Shown here piece by piece: positions 1 through 8,674 of a DNA stretch of 20,682 nt; the stretch's first letter is position 1; every line of letters begins with the position of its first letter. The stretch covers positions 1 through 20,682 of the forward strand of contig JAOAPG010000227.1 in the NCBI GenBank assembly GCA_025462785.1. The letters are read 5' to 3'. The position numbers and the translations under genes are program-made. The DNA comes from Acidobacteriaceae bacterium (GTDB lineage Bacteria; Acidobacteriota; Terriglobia; Terriglobales; Acidobacteriaceae). The notes beneath the pieces are model-generated. The model was not told the DNA's origin and ran no database searches. It worked only from the letters and a program-made list of their open reading frames with translations.

Positions 1-168
1 CGCTTCGAATGCGTAAGGTATTTGAAAACAGGCAGTTTCTTGAGCATGTTTGATGAAACGCAAAAAATACAGCTCTGCTTCGATGCTATCTACTGGGGGA
101 GCGGCTGTGCGAAGCTGACGTTAAATATTTTGGCTTGGGGGAAGAGGATTTTTACTAGTTTCTATTGA
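1..168 (+). other. window-edge open frame, possible 3' end of a gene
   Basis: Frame 1 is open from the window edge to a TGA at 166-168, giving 55 residues ending in ...KRIFTSFY. The opposite strand is also open over much of the same DNA, so the open frame alone is weak evidence. I do not recognise the product, and base composition is more AT-rich than in the neighbouring genes. If real, it would converge on the mutase gene and end at the palindrome that starts at 165. It could equally be non-coding. Confidence 0.15.
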
Positions 169-189
169 GGTCGCAATTTGCGACCTCAA
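165..189. terminator. perfect 12-bp palindrome after the mutase gene
   Basis: TTGAGGTCGCAA (165-176) and TTGCGACCTCAA (178-189) are perfect inverted repeats around a single T. The structure lies about 30 bp past the mutase stop codon (TAG at 222-224, minus strand), where a transcription terminator would be expected. No clear T-run follows on either strand, so intrinsic termination is uncertain. A regulatory or REP-like palindrome is the alternative. Confidence 0.4.
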
Positions 190-221
190 ACGATTTCTGT
201 GCGGAACCGCTCTGCGGCGGA

Positions 222-683
222 CTAGGTGACGCTCACTTCTGTATATGTCCCGTAAACTTCTCTCAATGCTTCGCAGATTTCTCCCACGGTTGCGTACGCT
301 CTTACTGCTTCCACAATGTAGGGCATTGTGTTCGCGGGGGAGATTTCCCCATTCGTGGTTGCCTTCGGCTCCTGGGCTGCAGCTTTTTTGAGCGCCTCCA
401 GAGTTCTTTTTACTTCATCATTCGATCTGCGCTCGCGTAAAGCTTTCAGCTTTGCGGATTGCTGTTTCGCCACGCTCTCGTCGATATACAAAATATTTGG
501 CGACTCTTCTTCGATTACGAAATCGTTGACACCCACGATCACTTTTTCTTTGCCTTCCGCCGCTCGCTGGAACTGGTAGGACGCTTCGGCGATCTCTTTC
601 TGCGGATATCCTCGTTCGATCGCTTTCACCATGCCTCCCATCGCGTCGAGCTTGCCGAAGTAGTCGAACGCGCCGTTTTCCAT
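222..683 (-). CDS. acyl-CoA mutase large subunit, C-terminal fragment behind an amber codon
   Basis: This 153-residue frame is the continuation of the gene at 708-2018, separated from it only by a TAG codon at 708-710 and eight further in-frame codons. It begins in the conserved post-barrel region (MENGAFDYFGKLDAMGGMVK) and contains the family's IERGYPQKEI and VIVGVNDF segments. It ends with the typical GEICEALREVYG tail. No B12-binding DxHxxG domain follows, so the intact protein (about 598 codons) belongs to the class whose cobalamin domain sits on a separate small subunit. The first ATG at 683 has no convincing Shine-Dalgarno site, so this piece is probably not an independent gene. It is either the readthrough portion or the dead 3' end of a pseudogene. 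Confidence 0.8.
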   Translation of the reverse strand: MENGAFDYFGKLDAMGGMVKAIERGYPQKEIAEASYQFQRAAEGKEKVIVGVNDFVIEEESPNILYIDESVAKQQSAKLKALRERRSNDEVKRTLEALKKAAAQEPKATTNGEISPANTMPYIVEAVRAYATVGEICEALREVYGTYTEVSVT

Positions 684-707
684 GTGCAGGGTTAGGTTTT
701 CGAGAAA

Positions 708-2018
<1,311 letters not shown>

Positions 2019-2096
2019 GACTGCTCCAAAGCTAACCTTTGATGATAGGAGAGTAAAGGGCGGGTAGCAAGGAGGGAGGGTGAAGACGTTCAGTTA

Positions 2097-2855
2097 CTAG
2101 TGCGGCCTGCTTCGTCCTAGTTCCCAGGCTTTCGCATATTTCCATGAGACGTAGCCCGCGTGATACATGTGCAACAGCAATCCTTCGCGGCCGTCCAAAA
2201 ATCCCAGCCTGATGAAGTAGTTGTAAATAAAAGTCAGCAGGGGACGGACCACGATCTCCGATACCCGAAAGGGACGCGATTTTGCTCCCGGCACTTTGTT
2301 CCACACGCCCGAGTAGCGATTCATGTGCTCGAGATACAAGTCGAGCGTCGGATACGTGTGGTGAATCATCGCATTCTTGAGCTGAGCGGTTTTGCCCTCG
2401 GGCTTTAATTCATAGCGATCATGCGGATCACGGCCAGTCGAAAAGCCCTCGCCTCGTCGGAACAGACGTAGCTTGGGATCGGGATAGAAGCCACCGTGAC
2501 GCATCCAGCGGCCCAAGAACAAATTTTTGCGTGGAATCCAGTAGCCACTCAGTGCGTTCGGATCATTAATGACCGAGCGGATCTCTTCTGCTAATTCAGC
2601 GCTTACTTCCTCGTCGGCATCAAGGACCAGCACCCACGGTTGCGTGCAGTGTTCGAGAGCGTAATTCTTTTGAGCGACGAAGCCACGCCATGGCTCGACG
2701 ATTATCTTCGCTCCGAATTCGCGGGCAATTTCGCAAGTCCGGTCGGTAGATCCCGAATCCACTAAAACAATTTCATCCGCCCAGCGCACACTCTCTAGCG
2801 TGCGACCAATGTTTGCTTCTTCGTTTAAAGTAACGATCGCGACGGAAAGACCCAT
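2097..2855 (-). CDS. family 2 glycosyltransferase, LPS core WaaE/beta-1,4-glucosyltransferase-like
   Basis: The 252-residue protein begins directly with a GT-A nucleotide-sugar domain: SVAIVTLNEEANIG (4-17), EIVLVDSGSTDRT (28-40) and the metal-binding LDADEE (78-83). The middle contains FYPDPKLRLFRR, characteristic of the WaaE-like subgroup that adds a sugar to the lipopolysaccharide core or another envelope glycan. The C-terminal part (about 190-235) is hydrophobic and basic, consistent with peripheral binding to the inner membrane. The length is normal for the subgroup. The start gives the canonical N-terminus, but the upstream Shine-Dalgarno match is weak. It ends in TAG immediately followed by TAA and lies 78 bp upstream of the mutase gene on the same strand. 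The donor and acceptor sugars cannot be read from sequence. Confidence 0.88.
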   Translation of the reverse strand: MGLSVAIVTLNEEANIGRTLESVRWADEIVLVDSGSTDRTCEIAREFGAKIIVEPWRGFVAQKNYALEHCTQPWVLVLDADEEVSAELAEEIRSVINDPNALSGYWIPRKNLFLGRWMRHGGFYPDPKLRLFRRGEGFSTGRDPHDRYELKPEGKTAQLKNAMIHHTYPTLDLYLEHMNRYSGVWNKVPGAKSRPFRVSEIVVRPLLTFIYNYFIRLGFLDGREGLLLHMYHAGYVSWKYAKAWELGRSRPH

Positions 2856-2930
2856 AAGTACAAGAGGTATCGAAAGGTGTTAGGTCGAGTGCTGGACGTG
2901 TATTGTCTCATATCGATTAAACGGTAAATG

Positions 2931-2947
2931 CGGCACGTTCGGTGCCG
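2931..2947 (-). terminator. small GC hairpin after the first TolC-like gene
   Basis: CGGCAC (2931-2936) and GTGCCG (2942-2947) form a six-base-pair GC-rich hairpin with a five-base loop, about 40 bp past the stop codon at 2985. On the minus strand it is followed by the moderately T-rich GCATTTACCGTTT, which is not a clean T-run. It is nested inside a longer inverted repeat, GGACGTGT (2894-2901) and ACACGTCC (2953-2960). It is a plausible weak intrinsic terminator. Confidence 0.35.
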
Positions 2948-2984
2948 GTATGACACGTCCATGCGCCCCACAGACCACTACGAA

Positions 2985-5144
2985 CTACTGCGGCGGCGTC
3001 TGTTGTTGCGGCTGCGCCGGAGGGTGCTGAGGAGCCTGGTTGGCGGGAGGCATTACCGGTTGCGCGTCCTGCCTCGGCGCAACGAAGGGCACACTCGGCA
3101 TATGGCTTACTTGACCCCTCTCGGCGTCCGCCATAACGATGCCTGCGTGGTCTAGTAACAATCCCGTCGCGCGGTCAAGCTCCACTCGCGCTTTTTCATA
3201 GTTTGCCATGGCTGAAACCAGGTTCGATTCCGTGGTCGTCAAATTAGATTCATCCTGTAATACTGCAGTCGGCGTTCCCACCCCAACTGCCAGCTTTTGC
3301 TGATCGGCGTTCAATGTCTGGCGCTCGAATGACACTGCAGCTTGCGCAGCATCTACTGCGGCGCGGTTCTGTTCTACGTCAAATTGCGCGTTCCGGACTT
3401 CTATGCGCACTTGATTCTCCAGCTGTTGCAGGCGCACTTGGGCTTGACGATATTCCAGTTCGGCGCGGACCTGGTCTGCTTGTCCTGTCCGATTCTTCAA
3501 CGGAATATTGAGAGTGACGCCGAGTCCTTTGTCGGGTGCAGTCGAGTCAAACAGCTGAGTCAGCGTACTCCCGTAGCCGACTGGCCCGCTCAGGAACTGC
3601 GAAGGAATACGATTGCGGTTGATACATAGGCCAGTATTGGTGGATCCAGAGCAGAAACTGGCGTTGGCATTCAGATTTCCTCCCAAGCCTGACCCGCCGT
3701 AAAACGCAAACAGATCAACTGTAGGCAGCATCGCATTGCGAACGGATTTGTTGTTCATGTCGCGCGTGGTGAGATCAATGCGTGACTCCGCGAGTTCGGC
3801 GCGATGAGAAATTGCGTCATAGATGAGATATTGAATGGGCGCAACTGGCTCTTGCTCGGGGAGTTGGATTGTCGAAGTAGGAATCACTTCAGCTCCTGCA
3901 AGCACGGGATCCTCCAAGTTGCGGCTCAGGGCATTTTTCATCAGCAACTCTTGCAATTCGAGATTGGTGCGAGCCAAGGTCAAAGCTTGCTGATCGGAAG
4001 AGACAGTACTCTGTGCGCTTGCGACTTGGATGGGAGGAAGCGTCCCGAGTTGTACCTGCTTCTTGGTGTCTTCGAGTGTGCGTTGCGCGAAGGCCAGTGC
4101 TTCCTGCTGGACTTTCATGTTTTCGTAGGCGTAGACCAAATTCCAATAGAGATTTTCGATTTGATCGACAGTGGTGATGATTTGCAGACGAAAAGCGACG
4201 TCGGAAATCTCGCGGTTGTTCTTGGCAATGCGAATGAAGCGTTGATTCGGCAGAAACCCGAAACCCTGAAACAGATGCTGGGTCAGCCGGAACTGAAAAT
4301 TGGAGGCAACCTCGGGGCTGAGTGCAGTCAGAGGTCCGCTGGTGGTGAGGTGGGTGTTATTGAATCCCACCTGCATGTTCGTCCCCCATTGAAACCCTTG
4401 CTGATAGGTTATGTCCGCAGTTCCGGTGTTGTTGTTTGTGACGGCTTGGCCATTCAGAGCGCTGCCTGAGAGCGAGTAGGCCCGATCCATTTCAAGAGTA
4501 CCTGTGATAATGGGATCGAAGCTCGTGATAGGTGAACCAATGCCGAGAGTGGAACTTACCAAGCCGTTTGTCCCGGTTCCAATACCACCTGCGGCTACAC
4601 TGGTTCCGCCGGCGCCAGAACCCACTGTGCCACTTAGTCCGCCTGTTCCGCCACCAGGAGTATTTTGCACAACACCAGTGTTAACGCCGAGAACGTTTGA
4701 ACCAGCCTTTGAGCGGAGGATGTCAGTGTCGGCGATATTCAGGTTATAGCGGGCGATCACAAGATCCAGGTTGTTCTCCAGCGTGAGGGCGACCGCGTCG
4801 TCCATGGAAAGCATCAGCTTGCCGTTTTGAAAAAGTTCATTGATACGCGGAGTATTCGTAAGACTTGGAGGCGGTACGTGCTGGGGAATGTAGGGTGCGA
4901 TGATGTTGGGAAACTGCGAGCGCCCTTTGGAATAATCCTTCGCCACGTCAGGTGCCGACTGAGAATACGGGCGCGATTGCGATTGTGATTGCGGCGACTG
5001 CGCCGCCATAGGCTGAGGCGATTGGGGCAGGTTGGCTTGGTTCGCCTGCTCTGAGCCTTGTGCCCAGCTCTGGTTTGAAAGAAAATGGGCCAGCAAAACG
5101 ATGCCTGTCATGCGGGCGAGGGAATTTAAATTAGGCAATCGCAT
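2985..5144 (-). CDS. large TolC-like outer membrane efflux protein (paralogue 1)
   Basis: TolC-family proteins form trimeric outer-membrane channels for efflux pumps or type I secretion. The start at 5144 is chosen because AGGAG lies nine bases upstream; an in-frame ATG at 5207 has none. From there the protein has 719 residues, with a signal peptide (MRLPNLNSLARMTGIVLLAH...SWAQ). A Gln/Ser/Pro-rich linker follows. The typical OEP start (LSMDDAVALTLENNLDLVIARYN) comes next, then the two long helical repeats, each rich in Gln and Ala. Between them sits a Gly-rich insert at about residues 163-201. The tail is Pro/Gln-rich. The usual family length is 420-500, so this is an enlarged form. It is closely similar along its whole length to the gene at 5444-7546. 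No adaptor or pump gene is adjacent. Confidence 0.88.
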   Translation of the reverse strand: MRLPNLNSLARMTGIVLLAHFLSNQSWAQGSEQANQANLPQSPQPMAAQSPQSQSQSRPYSQSAPDVAKDYSKGRSQFPNIIAPYIPQHVPPPSLTNTPRINELFQNGKLMLSMDDAVALTLENNLDLVIARYNLNIADTDILRSKAGSNVLGVNTGVVQNTPGGGTGGLSGTVGSGAGGTSVAAGGIGTGTNGLVSSTLGIGSPITSFDPIITGTLEMDRAYSLSGSALNGQAVTNNNTGTADITYQQGFQWGTNMQVGFNNTHLTTSGPLTALSPEVASNFQFRLTQHLFQGFGFLPNQRFIRIAKNNREISDVAFRLQIITTVDQIENLYWNLVYAYENMKVQQEALAFAQRTLEDTKKQVQLGTLPPIQVASAQSTVSSDQQALTLARTNLELQELLMKNALSRNLEDPVLAGAEVIPTSTIQLPEQEPVAPIQYLIYDAISHRAELAESRIDLTTRDMNNKSVRNAMLPTVDLFAFYGGSGLGGNLNANASFCSGSTNTGLCINRNRIPSQFLSGPVGYGSTLTQLFDSTAPDKGLGVTLNIPLKNRTGQADQVRAELEYRQAQVRLQQLENQVRIEVRNAQFDVEQNRAAVDAAQAAVSFERQTLNADQQKLAVGVGTPTAVLQDESNLTTTESNLVSAMANYEKARVELDRATGLLLDHAGIVMADAERGQVSHMPSVPFVAPRQDAQPVMPPANQAPQHPPAQPQQQTPPQ

Positions 5145-5443
5145 CTGCTTGATCTCCTGGGAAACCTTTAACAAGTATTGCAGAGCACGAACCGGAATTG
5201 GATGCAAAGTGGCTCATGCAGAGCATGGAAGTTGCTGACACAGGCAAAGGATGTGAAGAGACTGTCAAAGGTTGAGGACTTATTTAGATTAGCTTTGCGA
5301 GCGGGAATTACGGGGTCAGAAATTGTAAAGAATCATAAAGAAGTAAGAGCAGTTCGCCCGAGCGGTGAGATAAAAGATTTGGGAAGACGAGTCATCAGAC
5401 TTGCCTTCCCAATAATGGTTCCACTTTTCCGAGCGGCGTTTCG
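5145..5443. other. intergenic region between the two TolC-like genes
   Basis: These 299 bases hold the terminator of the upstream gene (5379-5412) and must hold the promoter and leader of the downstream one, since both genes read leftward. A TTGACA hexamer occurs on the minus strand near 5268, but I see no good -10 box at proper spacing, so no promoter is called. I see no other gene or repeat here. Confidence 0.5.
5379..5412 (-). terminator. intrinsic terminator of the second TolC-like gene
   Basis: The arms at 5379-5393 (TTGGGAAGACGAGTC) and 5398-5412 (GACTTGCCTTCCCAA) pair over 15 positions with one mismatch and one G-U pair, around the loop ATCA. On the minus strand the stem is followed by AATCTTTTA. 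It begins about 30 bp after the TAA at 5444-5446. This is a well-formed rho-independent terminator and implies that the two paralogous TolC genes are separate transcription units. Confidence 0.7.
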
Positions 5444-7546
5444 TTACTGCTGTTGCTGCGGTTGTTGCTGTTGCATCGGTATGACTGTGTCCGTTCGCGG
5501 TGCGACGTACGGTACCTTCGGCATATGAGTGACTTGACCGCGTTCGGCGTCGCTCACAAGTATGCCTGCGTGATCCAGCAGTAGGCCGGTTGCGCGATCC
5601 AGTTCGATATGCGATTTCTCGTACGCTGCCATGGCCGAAACCAAATTCGACTGAGCAGTCGCGTAGGCGGACTGGTTCTGCAACACGAGAGTCGAAGTCG
5701 ATGCTCCGAGATTGAATTTCTTCTGCTCGGACTCGAGCGATTGGCGACCTAACTCCACGGCCGCTTGCGCAGCCTGGACGGCAGCACGGTTCTGCGTTAG
5801 TGAGAACTGCGCGTTCCGAACTTCGATGCGAATCTGATTCTCGATTTGTTGGGCTCGCATCTGCGCTTGTCGATATTCGAGTACGGCGCGGACTTGAAGA
5901 GCCTGCGCTTGGCGATTGCGGAGAGGAATATTCAAGGTTACGCCGACACCCTTGTCGGGAGCGCTGGAATCTACAAGCTGGTTTAGTGTGCCCCCATAGC
6001 TAGTAGTTGGGATAACGCCTGGCTGAGTACATAGACCAGTAGCTGGCGCGCCAGGATTTCCGCAGGTTGCAGCGAAGTTCTGGTCTCCGCCCACTCCTGA
6101 ACCTCCGTAGTAAGCAAACAAATCCAAGGTTGGCAGCAGCGCGTTACGAATTGCTTTGTCATTAATTTGGCGGTTGTTCAGATCGATTCGCGATTCTGCC
6201 AACTCAGCACGATGGCCGAGCGCATCATTGACCAAATCCTGGGTTGGAATGACAGCTTCCTGAGGTGGCAACTGCATAGTGGAGGTCGGGATGACTTCGG
6301 CATCCGCAAGCCTTGCGTCTTGCAAGTTGCGACTTAGAGCATTCTTCATAAGCAGCTGCTGCAAGTCGAGGTTGGTTTGAGCTTGAGTTAGCGCTTGCTG
6401 ATCGGTTGCAACAGTATTCTGCGCCCGGACAACTTCAATCGGAGCGAGGCTTCCGATCTGTACCTGTTTCTGATTGTCGGACAGAGTTTTCTGGGAAAAG
6501 GCGAGTTCCTCCTGCCTGACACGCACATTTTCATATGCGTAAACCAGATCCCAGTACATGTTTTCTATTTGATCCACTGTGGTAATGGTTTGCAGCCGGA
6601 AGGCCACATCGGTAATTTCGCGGTTGTTCTTGGTCAGTCGGATTAGCCGCGTGTTTGGCAAAAAGCCAAATCCCTGGAATAGATGTTGCGTAACCTCGGC
6701 TCTGAAACCAGAATTCAAGTTCGGACTGAGAGTAACGAAAGGATTATTGCTAGTAGTCCGTGAGTTCGTAAAGCCAACGGATAAATTTGTGCCCCACTGA
6801 AAGCCTTGTAAGTAGGAGAAATTTGCGGTCCCGGTATTTTGGGTCGTACCAGCCAGATTGCAAAAAGGACTGGTACAGAGGGATCTCAAACGGTCTTCTT
6901 GCAACGTGCCACTAAGGATCGGGTCAAAGCTGGTGATGAGAGACCCCAATCCCAAGCTGGAGCTGACCAATCCATTTGAGCCTGCGCCGATTCCGCCCGC
7001 AGCAGGTGCGGTACCCCCAGGGCCAGAGCCCACTGAACCACTGAGTCCGCCAACACCACCTCCCGGAGTATTTTGAACAATCCCAGTGTTTACGCCGAGG
7101 AAGTTGTTGGCGCCTGATTTGGCGCGCAGCACATCCGTGTCCGCAATATTCAAGTTGTAACGAGCGATGCCGATATCGAGATTGTTTTCGAGAGCCAGGG
7201 CCACCGCATCGTCCATCGAGAGCATGATTTTGCCATTCTGCATCAAGTCCTCGATACGTGGCGTGTTCGTGAGATTAGGCGGCGGAATGTGCTGCGGCCT
7301 GTAAGGAGCAATAATGTTTGGGAAGGCAGGACGAGGCTTGGAATAGTCCCTTAGCACGAACTGCTGGGGCTGCGGACCTTGCACAGGAACCGGCTCCTGA
7401 GCCGTAGGCTTGGCCGACGCATTTCCCTGTGGGACGGGCTGAGTGGGCTGTTGTGAATCCTGAGTCCATGCATAACTGGACACTATAAGTGCCAACGAGA
7501 CGATCAGCAGCGACCTTCTAGCAGAGCTGAAATAAGACAAAAACAT
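5444..7546 (-). CDS. large TolC-like outer membrane efflux protein (paralogue 2)
   Basis: This is a 700-residue relative of the gene at 2985-5144, and the two align from the linker to the C-terminus. Shared segments include FPNIIAPY.PQH, NTPRI, LSMDDAVAL.LENNLD, FQWGTN, TQHLFQGFGFLPN and ELDRATGLLLDHAGI. The start at 7546 is preferred because GGAG lies eight bases upstream; an in-frame ATG at 7573 has no such site. It begins with a signal peptide (MFLSYFSSARRSLLIVSLAL...). A Pro/Gln linker, a Gly-rich insert at about 162-200, and the two coiled helical repeats of an outer-membrane efflux channel follow. The end is a near-pure Gln tract encoded by CAG/CAA codons. The paralogues probably arose by tandem duplication. 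The cargo is unknown, and no inner-membrane partner is nearby. Confidence 0.88.
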   Translation of the reverse strand: MFLSYFSSARRSLLIVSLALIVSSYAWTQDSQQPTQPVPQGNASAKPTAQEPVPVQGPQPQQFVLRDYSKPRPAFPNIIAPYRPQHIPPPNLTNTPRIEDLMQNGKIMLSMDDAVALALENNLDIGIARYNLNIADTDVLRAKSGANNFLGVNTGIVQNTPGGGVGGLSGSVGSGPGGTAPAAGGIGAGSNGLVSSSLGLGSLITSFDPILSGTLQEDRLRSLCTSPFCNLAGTTQNTGTANFSYLQGFQWGTNLSVGFTNSRTTSNNPFVTLSPNLNSGFRAEVTQHLFQGFGFLPNTRLIRLTKNNREITDVAFRLQTITTVDQIENMYWDLVYAYENVRVRQEELAFSQKTLSDNQKQVQIGSLAPIEVVRAQNTVATDQQALTQAQTNLDLQQLLMKNALSRNLQDARLADAEVIPTSTMQLPPQEAVIPTQDLVNDALGHRAELAESRIDLNNRQINDKAIRNALLPTLDLFAYYGGSGVGGDQNFAATCGNPGAPATGLCTQPGVIPTTSYGGTLNQLVDSSAPDKGVGVTLNIPLRNRQAQALQVRAVLEYRQAQMRAQQIENQIRIEVRNAQFSLTQNRAAVQAAQAAVELGRQSLESEQKKFNLGASTSTLVLQNQSAYATAQSNLVSAMAAYEKSHIELDRATGLLLDHAGILVSDAERGQVTHMPKVPYVAPRTDTVIPMQQQQPQQQQ

Positions 7547-7605
7547 TCGTTTCTCTCCGTGCATGAGCTGCAAATGAAGATTACTTTCGCGTTTGTTCTA
7601 ATCAC

Positions 7606-7628
7606 TCCGGAATTTGGTTGTTTCCGGA
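7606..7628. promoter_or_regulatory. dyad upstream of the TolC-like gene, possible operator
   Basis: TCCGGAA (7606-7612) and TTCCGGA (7622-7628) are perfect 7-bp inverted repeats, spaced nine bases apart. The centres of the arms are about 16 bp apart, roughly one and a half helical turns. The dyad lies about 60-80 bp upstream of the start at 7546, where a regulator of the channel gene could bind. No regulator gene is seen nearby. The function is inferred from position only. Confidence 0.3.
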
Positions 7629-7774
7629 ACCAATGCTGCGATCCCTAGGTGGTACGTAAAGCTGGTTCCCCAGGTTTCATCTTTGTGATCCCCGAGGTGA
7701 TTTCCCGTGATTCCTTGGGTTGGGATCGGCGAAGTCCAAGAAACAGACCCGCGCTCCACCCAAAGCTTTCGTTC

Positions 7775-7804
7775 CTGACAGTAAAATGGAATGCATAGTA
7801 TAGC
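7775..7804 (+). promoter_or_regulatory. possible sigma-70-type promoter for truA operon
   Basis: CTGACA at 7775-7780 (five of six to TTGACA) is followed after 18 bases by TATAGC at 7799-7804 (four of six to TATAAT). This would give a leader of about 100 bases before truA. It is weak by score and rests only on hexamer matches. Confidence 0.25.
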
Positions 7805-7912
7805 TGACATAGGATTTACGGAATTTGTTCCCATTACATAAATCCGTCTGCATCATGTATTAACAGAGCAGGTTTGTTGGATGAGACGGACCGCAAAGAA
7901 GACTCTTGAATC

Positions 7913-8674
7913 ATGCGCAATTTGAAACTCATCCTGAGTTATGACGGATCTGACTTCGCCGGCTGGCAAGTCCAGCCAATTGCCCCGACCATACAAGGCA
8001 CGCTGGCTTTCGCTATTGGACGGCTGACAGGGGGAAAGGTTTTGCCTCAAGGTTCGGGACGAACTGATGCCGGGGTGCATGCTCTCGGCCAAGTTGCAAC
8101 GTTTCAAACAGAATCGCCGATCCCTCTAGGGAATTTGACCACCGCACTGAACGATATTCTGCCGCCTTCCATACGCGTGCAGGAGATTAGTGAGCAATCA
8201 CCAGAATTCCATGCACGCACCTCAGCGTCCGCCAAAACCTACCGATATCGTGCATATCGAAACGACATTTGCCCGCCGTTTTTGGCGCGCTATGTTTGGC
8301 ACTATCCTTATCCGCTGGATGAAGAGGCCATGCAGCGGGCCGCGGCTTTGGTGGTGGGAGAGTATGATTTCACGTCCTTTGCGGCGGTGGATCCGGAGAA
8401 AAATCGGGCGGGAGAAGTTGTTTCGAAAGTTCGCCGGATTTTCTGTTCGAAATGGGCGCGTGAAGGAGATGAATTTGTCTACTCGGTGCGAGGTAATGGA
8501 TTTTTGCACCACATGGTGAGAAATTTGGTAGGCACATTTTTGCTGGTTGGAAAGGGAACACTACAACCGGACGACGTGACAAGAATCTTGAATGCGAAGA
8601 ACCGCTCGGCGGCAGGTGCGACGGCGCCCGCGAGTGGATTGTATTTGGTCAACGTGGAGTACGATTCTGCATGA
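7913..8674 (+). CDS. truA: tRNA pseudouridine(38-40) synthase TruA
   Basis: TruA converts uridines 38, 39 and 40 in the anticodon stem-loop of many tRNAs to pseudouridine. The 253-residue length is usual. The catalytic motif GRTDAGVHALGQ is present, with Asp52 as the nucleophile. Other family segments are YDGSDFAGWQVQP near the N-terminus, FHARTSASAKTYRYR (about 103-117), FTSFAA, and GNGFLHHMVRNLVGTFLLVG near the C-terminus. The start gives the canonical N-terminus (MRNLKLILSYDG), although the Shine-Dalgarno region is weak (AGAAGA). The stop TGA overlaps the ATG of the aldehyde dehydrogenase gene by four bases, so the two are probably translated in a coupled way. It is cytoplasmic, complete and undamaged. 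Confidence 0.97.
   Translation: MRNLKLILSYDGSDFAGWQVQPIAPTIQGTLAFAIGRLTGGKVLPQGSGRTDAGVHALGQVATFQTESPIPLGNLTTALNDILPPSIRVQEISEQSPEFHARTSASAKTYRYRAYRNDICPPFLARYVWHYPYPLDEEAMQRAAALVVGEYDFTSFAAVDPEKNRAGEVVSKVRRIFCSKWAREGDEFVYSVRGNGFLHHMVRNLVGTFLLVGKGTLQPDDVTRILNAKNRSAAGATAPASGLYLVNVEYDSA

Larger units (their letters stand above)
7547..7912. other. divergent intergenic region between the TolC-like gene and truA
   Basis: These 366 bases separate two genes transcribed away from each other and should contain both promoters. Short open frames exist here, but none looks like a protein and none has a convincing ribosome site. It contains the dyad at 7606-7628 and a possible rightward promoter at 7775-7804. 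I see no RNA gene. Confidence 0.5.

Noticed and set aside
3804..4469. 221-codon open frame on the plus strand opposite the first TolC-like gene
   Set aside because: It is fully antisense to a conserved coding region and shows no family motif; it is a shadow of the real gene.
5145..5207. Upstream in-frame ATG extending the first TolC-like protein by 21 residues
   Set aside because: No ribosome site precedes it, whereas AGGAG precedes the ATG at 5144, which also gives a proper signal peptide.
5245..5285. TTGACA hexamer on the minus strand as a promoter for the first TolC-like gene
   Set aside because: No acceptable -10 hexamer is found 16-18 bases downstream.
5447..5477. CAG/CAA tract at the end of the second TolC-like gene as a microsatellite or CRISPR-like repeat
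   Set aside because: It is a short Gln-coding tail with mixed codons and no spacer structure.
7598..7834. 78-codon open frame on the minus strand upstream of the TolC-like gene
   Set aside because: The protein has no recognisable motif or ribosome site and lies in the divergent promoter region; it overlaps the likely operator.
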